Assembly: GCF_001411555.2 (NCBI RefSeq) | Contig: NC_049912.1 | Location: forward strand, 30,853,514 to 30,917,513 | Length of the DNA: 64,000 nucleotides | From: Juglans regia | Lineage: Eukaryota; Streptophyta; Magnoliopsida; Fagales; Juglandaceae | Reading direction: 5' to 3' | Shown here: piece after piece, positions 58,795 through 64,000 of the stretch | Numbering within the stretch: position 1 is the first letter of the stretch | Layout: each line of letters opens with the position of its first letter | Position numbers and translations under genes: made by a program | The notes under the pieces: model-generated | What the model was told of the DNA's origin: nothing | Databases searched by the model: none | Seen by the model: only the letters and a program-made list of their open reading frames with translations

Positions 58795-61122
58795 ATGGAT
58801 CCTAGACATAGTGGAGATGATCGTCCACAAGGGGATGTAGCGGATGCCAATGCTACAACTCCTACACCGGTGGGTACTTCCACCCCTAGAGCCACATCTA
58901 GGGCAGCTACATCTAGAGCAGCTACATCTTGTGCGAGTAGTCGACTCCCACTCCCAGTTGATATAGAGGATGAAGATATGTTCAACGAGGAGGAGGAGAT
59001 GCCCATTGAGCAAGATCAACCACCACGACCTTCTAAAAAGAGGTCGTGGACATGGGAGCATTTCACCAAAATACCTGGTGAAATTGCGAACCCAGTGGCA
59101 AGATGTCATTATTGTGGATCACTTTGTGGATGCCATTCGAAGAAGCAAGGTACCAGTGTGTTGATAGCACATCTAAATGGTTGCCAACGATATATGATAG
59201 CGAAGGGATTGCAAGCCACTGATCAGACCAACCTCAGTTACCAAACTTCTACAGCCACTGATGGTACACAGACTAAGAAATTGGTCATCCCTCAATACAG
59301 TGAGAAGATGTTGAGGGACATGCTTGCAGAGATGATAATTACTGATGAGATGTCATTTACCACAGTCGAGAAAAGAGGCTTTCGAAAGTTTCTAAATTTT
59401 GTTGAGCCACGATTTCCCATTCCATCACGGTATACAGTGATGCGAGATTGTATGAAGAGGCATGCGAAGGACAAGGAGGAGATGAGGAAGATGTTTATTA
59501 CCACTGGCCAAAGAGTGTCTTTTACGACTGACACATGGACTTCCATACAGAACGTCTGCTACATGTGTATCACGGCACACTACATTGACAGTGAGTGGAT
59601 TTTGCATAAAAAAATTATTGGTTTTAAAGAAATTGTGGATCATAAAGGTGCATCCATTGGGGCAAAGATGGATGATTGTTTAAAGGACTGGGGAATTCGA
59701 AAAGTGCTGTGTATTACAGTTGACAATTCCAGTGCGAATGAAACAGCAATTGATTGGTTTAAGCGGAACACGACGGTGAGAGATGATGTCATTCGGGCCC
59801 ACGAGTTTATTCACGTTCGATGCTGTGCTCATATCATTAACCTCATAGTTGTTGAGGGATTAAAAGAGGTTCATGATTCCATAACCCGAGTCCGCAACAT
59901 TGTACGATATGTGAGGGGTTCCCCTCAAAGGCTTGCCAAGTTTAAGGCAATAGCAGAAGATTTGAAGATTGAATGTTCTAGTATGCTGTGCTTGGACGTT
60001 CCGACTCGATGGAATTCTACATACATGATGTTGGATGTGGCACAGAAGTACCAAAAAGCATTCGAGCGGATGGAGGTCGAGGATGGGGGCCTGAGGTATG
60101 CTTTGTTGGAGCCAGCAGGACAGGGGCTCGGTGCGCCAGACGCACATGATTGGACCAGTGTGAGTTATTTTGTTGAATTTTTAAGAACTTTTTATGAGAT
60201 AACCATGCGACTATCTGGATCCAAATATACGACTGCGAACTCATTTTTCAGTGAGCTCTCAGAGCTTCACTTCCAGTTGGAAAATAGTTGTACTGACTCT
60301 GCTGGATTGTTATCTGATATGGCTACGAGGATGAAGATCAAATATGATAAATATTGGGGGAATATTGAGAAGATAAATAGATTGCTATTTGTGGCTGTGA
60401 TCCTTGACCCCCGAGTTAAGTTGGCCGTTCTAGAATTTTGGGTAAATTCCGTCCTCGGGGCAGTGAAGGCTGGAGAGTTTATTAGATTGCTAAAAAGTGA
60501 TGTTGATGACTTATATCATCACTACAGTACTAGTGCTCAGCCTTCATCCGCAGTTGGTAGCTCCTCACATTCGAGGCCGACAGGATCGACAGTTCCCTCA
60601 GGTGATACTGACCCATCTGTAAGGGTTAGAGGCAATCGTGTCATACGGCAGTATCATCAACTCATGTCAACAAGGAATATTATGCATTGTACATCTGAGG
60701 TTGAACGATATTTTATGGAAGCTGTCGAGGCACCTAGTGATGTATTTCAGTTATTAACTTGGTGGAAAGTTAATTCCACCAAGTATCCAGTCCTTTCCCG
60801 TGTGGCCCGAGATGTGCTAGCCATTCCTGTCACTACGGTTGCCTCAGAGTCGGCATTTAGCACTGGAGGTCGCGTGTTGGATGCTTATCGGAGTTCATTG
60901 TCACCGTCAACCGTGGAGGCCCTCGTTTGCACACAGAATTGGATAAGTGAAACGCCCATTGGACTAGATACCGTTGGCGTTGATGCCGAGAGCTATAGGC
61001 TTGAATCGGGTAAGTTTATATGCTTTTAAATGATGATTTAATTATTTTTAATGTTTCTAACTTCTACTTTTTATGATTTTATAGATCTAATTGTGAACCC
61101 TAACATAATTACCGATGATTGA
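58795..61122 (+). CDS. hAT transposase with BED zinc finger
   Basis: An open frame of 744 residues runs 58795-61029. A good donor (CGG|GTAAGTTT) at 61010 and acceptor (TTTTATAG) at 61084 instead suggest 58795-61009 joined to 61085-61122, ending DLIVNPNIITDD, 750 residues. The acidic, Ala/Thr/Ser-rich N-terminus has 15-bp repeats (AATSR). The BED finger spans residues 83-132 with C104, C107, H126 and C130. Catalytic-domain blocks include FTTDTWTS, CITVDNSSAN and RCCAHIINLIV. The hAT dimerisation domain is at about 650-717 (YPVLSRVARDVLAIPVTTVA, then SESAFSTGGRVLD). Family proteins cut and paste hAT DNA by a DDE mechanism in the nucleus. No internal stop is present, so it may be active; some relatives are domesticated, but the flanking ends and target duplication argue for a plain transposon. 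Confidence 0.93.
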
Positions 61123-62076
61123 GAGTTTGGAACGGACGCTACTTGAGAGTTGTGATGGAGTTGAGAGAACCTCATTTCTTGGTAAGAATCAAATTATTCT
61201 TTTACCGTATATAATTTTTTATTATCAATTTTTTTTCATCTATTGATTGCTACTTTCTATCTTCATTTCAGGCGTGACCAATGGAACATTGGAGTTTGAG
61301 TGAAACCCGTGTTTAATTTTTATGTAATTATATTTCAAGACTGAGTCATATTGTTATTACGTTATAAATGAGACTGTTATAACTTATGGCTGCATCATAC
61401 ATGTTATTTACTTTTTAAACTATTTATATAGTTATATTTATGTACTTATATCCCGAGCAAATACGTGGGATAAGTACTCTTTATTCTATAATTTCTATTA
61501 GTACTTATCCATCATCTCTCAAAAGTTTATAATTTATTATCCAACTGAAATTAATCGAATTATACAAATTCGTACCATCATTCTTTTCTATAAAATTTTA
61601 AATTTGTGTAATTTTCAACTCATGAGTCATGAGCACTTTTAATGCTAAATTTCAGGCGAACATAAAACAAATTAAAGATATAATCAAAATTCAGTAACAA
61701 AATCAGAACGAATATTTAAATTATTGAAAACTCTTGAATAAACCAAATATTTGTAGATGGTTAACTTTAAAAAAATATATATATATGTTGCCCACTATCT
61801 GAAACGAAATTGAACAACAAAATTTAAATAATAATAAAAAAAAAATTCTGAAATTGAGTTCGAAGTCGGAGCTCCGACCTCCGTTCGGATCTCCCTCCGA
61901 ACTCCAGTCGGAGATTCGATCGGAGGTCGGAGCTCCGACCTCCGATCGGAATCGGACTCCGACTACATTCGGAGTCGGAGTCGGAGGGGAATTTTGGCTC
62001 CGAATCCGGTCGGAGTCGGAGGTCGGAAATGACAACTCCGACTCCGTCGGAGTCGGAGCCCACCCCTACTCACCAC

Positions 62077-63180
62077 TCACCGAGAGAGGATGAGAGGTGC
62101 GACGGTAAAAATGAAATGACGCACCAGAAGTCTCTCATTATGCCTGATGCTTCAATATGAGAAGCACTCCAATACTTTGAACCTTTCATAATGCTAACCT
62201 ACGAGAATGCATGTGGTGCCTTGCACGTTATACCACGTAGTACTTCAACTACAAAATGTTTTGCTTTATATGTATATTTTGATCAGGCTCTAACTAACCA
62301 TCAATAGCTAATGTAATAGCAGGAGAATTCATGATGGAATACTTTGAACCTTTCAGAACTATTGTTATAGAACAATTGTTATATATAAATGTTTTAAGAA
62401 TGTAAATCTATATATGTTTCTCCCTTTTGGGTTCAAATGAATTTTCCATTCGATTTTCTCTTTATATATAAATAAAGAGCACCAGAAGTCTCTCATGATG
62501 CCCGATGCTTCTACATGAGGGAAAATGTTTAGTATCTATTCAACTTGCTCTGTTCTTGGAAAACAGGGGATGGTTGGGGTGCTATGGCTTGGAGCAACAG
62601 CGGGAAGAGGAAGCGCTGCTAGCGGCTTGCCATGGGAATGAAACGGCTTACGAAATGGGGTAGGCAGAAGATCGAAGGGAGAGGTAGAGCTTTTAGCTTT
62701 GAAGGGAGTGGAAAGATTTCGGCTTCGTGGGTCGTCTCGAAGATTTCTACCTCGTTAGTTTTGCTCCTCTTTTGCTAGTTTTATGCGACTTAAAAGCTTT
62801 TTGAAGAACAGATAAAAATGAAGAGTTGTGGAGCTGAACGAAACAAAGAGAGAGAAGTGGAAAAAATAATTTTTTTTGATAAAATGTGGGTCCGGTTACG
62901 TGGGGTTTCCCCCAGCCGGTTGTAAGTATAGTTTTTGTAATCCAAATGGCATGGGTTAAAAAGTCACTTTGATGAGTAAGGATATATGGATAGCTTTGGT
63001 ACAGGCCGACCTTTGGGTTGGGTCGAGGAAGGACGAAGGAGCCCATAATCGATATAACACGGGCCTGGGGATCGCTAGATTGAACGGTGTTCTGTTTTCT
63101 TTTCCCGGTTAGGCTACGCCGTTACGTGGACGCACGTTGGGCAATTTGATACATTGAGACAAAGATCGACGATTTTCGCT
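62077..63180. other. intergenic region between the hAT element and the PAI gene
   Basis: No gene recognised. A 41-bp segment beginning GCACCAGAAGTCTCTCATTA at 62121 recurs at 62478 with few changes, and TACTTTGAACCTTTCA recurs near 62171 and 62340. The last part, from about 63060, is less AT-rich and is likely the promoter and leader of the PAI gene. Confidence 0.55.
62121..62518. repeat. pair of 41-bp direct repeats
   Basis: GCACCAGAAGTCTCTCAT..GATGCTT..ATGAG occurs at 62121-62161 and 62478-62518 (about 357 bp apart) with a few mismatches. This could be a local duplication or remnants of element ends; origin not determined. Confidence 0.6.
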
Positions 63181-63254
63181 CCTTTCATCTTCAACCTGTG
63201 AGCGACGTACCAGCATCTCCTGAAAACCAAGTTGGGTTTCACCCCCAAAACAAT

Positions 63255-64000
63255 ATGCTCACAGGTCTCTCTCTCTCTCTGCGTTTACTTTGTTCGTAAG
63301 CATACTTTGTCGCATTGCACTTAAACTACTCGGTGGATTTCCTCACAAAGATCGCTTTGAAATGATATCTTTCGGTTACTTGAATTCCCCATGTTTCACT
63401 GAAGTTTTCAAGAGAGAATTTAGTTTTTTGCAAAGCTCTTGCGATATATTATATTTTCCCCAAAGCATTGCTCTTGGCCGAAGGAAGTAATTCACCCTTC
63501 AAGCTGTTCTATCATTTTGTTTTTCATGCTCTTAATGGAGGCGGGTGGGATACATTTGATCTAGAGAGTATTATGTTTGCAGAGCTAGCTATTGGAAGCC
63601 ACTTTCAACCGAAAGTTGTGAACTTCCACCGAAGGCAAATCACTGGTACTCTTTTATTTTCTCGTTTTGGATTCATTTCTTACAGTATGATTGAAAATGC
63701 ACCAGAATCTAACCTCACTCCTACTGTTTGCTTGAATGCGTGTACAAGATGAGTATTTGTTGGTATGGGTGACTTTATGAATGTTGAATCTATTTTTATT
63801 TCGCTACTGTACCTGCAGGAATAAAAAGGGGAATACTACACTTTTCAAGAATCAGATCGTCTCCAAAGAGTAAATTTACTTGCAAGTTTGCCCAATCGGA
63901 AAAAGTCTCCCCCAGTCCCGAGGAACATGAAAAGACTAGGCCTTTGGTTAAAATGTGCGGGGTTGCATCAGCTAAAGATGCTGCAATGGTTGCCGAAGCT
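63255..64000 (+). CDS. phosphoribosylanthranilate isomerase, 5' part (runs off the window)
   Basis: PAI (EC 5.3.1.24) converts phosphoribosylanthranilate to CdRP, the third step of tryptophan synthesis, in the plastid. I read exons 63255-63264 (ATGCTCACAG), 63583-63645 and 63819 onward, all with GT-AG sites and matching phases. The protein begins MLTELAIGSHFQPKVV and continues through a basic, Ser/Arg-rich stretch (RGILHFSRIRSSPKSKF) that fits a transit peptide. The recognisable enzyme start is RPLVKMCGVASAKDAAMVAE, the first strand and catalytic-Cys region of the TIM barrel (K-x-C-G). The rest lies beyond 64000. An alternative start, ATG 63573, gives MFAELAIGSH in the same frame if exon 2 is the first coding exon. 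The family call rests on this one conserved block plus context. Confidence 0.85.

Larger units (their letters stand above)
40530..59733. repeat. 19.2-kb duplicated segment, copy B (right of gap)
   Basis: Direct repeat of 21224-40429. Its left edge coincides exactly with the gap, and its match to copy A stops at 59733 only because copy A runs into the gap there. Examples of differences: a 17-bp insertion at 57415-57431, residue 635 of the CCCH protein, a GAGGATAGAA-type 4-bp insertion near 44161, and microsatellite lengths. Confidence 0.97.
57533..62068 (+). mobile_element. complete hAT transposon with 8-bp target-site duplication
   Basis: The 4536-bp element is bounded by perfect direct repeats CTCACCAC (57525-57532 and 62069-62076). 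It ends TAGGGTGTGC on the left and, as reverse complement, TAGGGGTGGGC on the right. Eight-bp duplications and TAGGGGTG-type ends define hAT elements. Left contents in order: CCGACTCCG/CGGAGTCGG subterminal repeats, two palindromes, a 52-bp minisatellite, then a BED-hAT transposase. The right subterminal zone (about 61860-62060) is again dense in CGGAGTCGG and GGAGGTCGG motifs. It appears structurally complete and possibly autonomous. The matching insertion left of the gap shares the same target site. Confidence 0.93.

Overview
This is nuclear DNA from a flowering plant, a eudicot and probably a woody one. The genes have GT-AG introns, the intergenic DNA is very AT-rich, and many transposable elements are present. 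Encoded proteins closely match eudicot families that I recognise from memory. A repeated MITE family with GTTTGGAT-type ends and GAGTTGAGATGA-type subterminal sequence reminds me of Fagales such as Juglandaceae, but that is only an impression.

Layout. Positions 1-4577 are AT-rich intergenic DNA with several MITE-like elements. About 4960-10180 is a decayed Ty1/copia retrotransposon (gag, protease, integrase, reverse transcriptase and RNase H relics), with a non-autonomous hAT element nested in its RNase H part. From 11397 to 15062 (+) lies a complete five-exon Alfin-like PHD-finger gene with a tRNA-derived SINE in its third intron. From 18255 to 21678 (-) lies a complete three-exon 2-oxoglutarate/Fe(II) dioxygenase of the jasmonate-induced oxygenase (JOX) type. 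A gene-poor stretch follows, holding a non-autonomous CACTA-like element, MITEs, a striking hairpin and two raffinose-synthase fragments. Next comes an ankyrin plus tandem CCCH zinc-finger gene (TZF9/C3H66-like, CDS 33608-35662), then a hAT transposon that runs into a 100-base gap (40430-40529).

Across the gap the same sequence starts again. 40530-59733 repeats 21224-40429 almost base for base, including dioxygenase exon 1, the CACTA element, the zinc-finger gene and the hAT. Both repeat copies stop exactly at the gap, so the most economical reading is that two allelic contig ends overlap and were scaffolded without merging. A true tandem duplication is less likely. The locus order would then be Alfin-like, JOX, TZF9 (once), hAT (once), PAI.

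The second hAT copy is complete: 57533-62068, 8-bp target-site duplication CTCACCAC, long BED-hAT transposase frame, internal 52-bp minisatellite and palindromes. The window ends inside the 5' exons of a phosphoribosylanthranilate isomerase gene (tryptophan synthesis) starting at 63255.

The host genes look like independent neighbours: a chromatin reader, a jasmonate-catabolic enzyme, an RNA-binding stress regulator and a plastid tryptophan enzyme. I see no gene cluster or defence island. The most unusual items are the gap-flanking duplication and the internal architecture of the hAT element.
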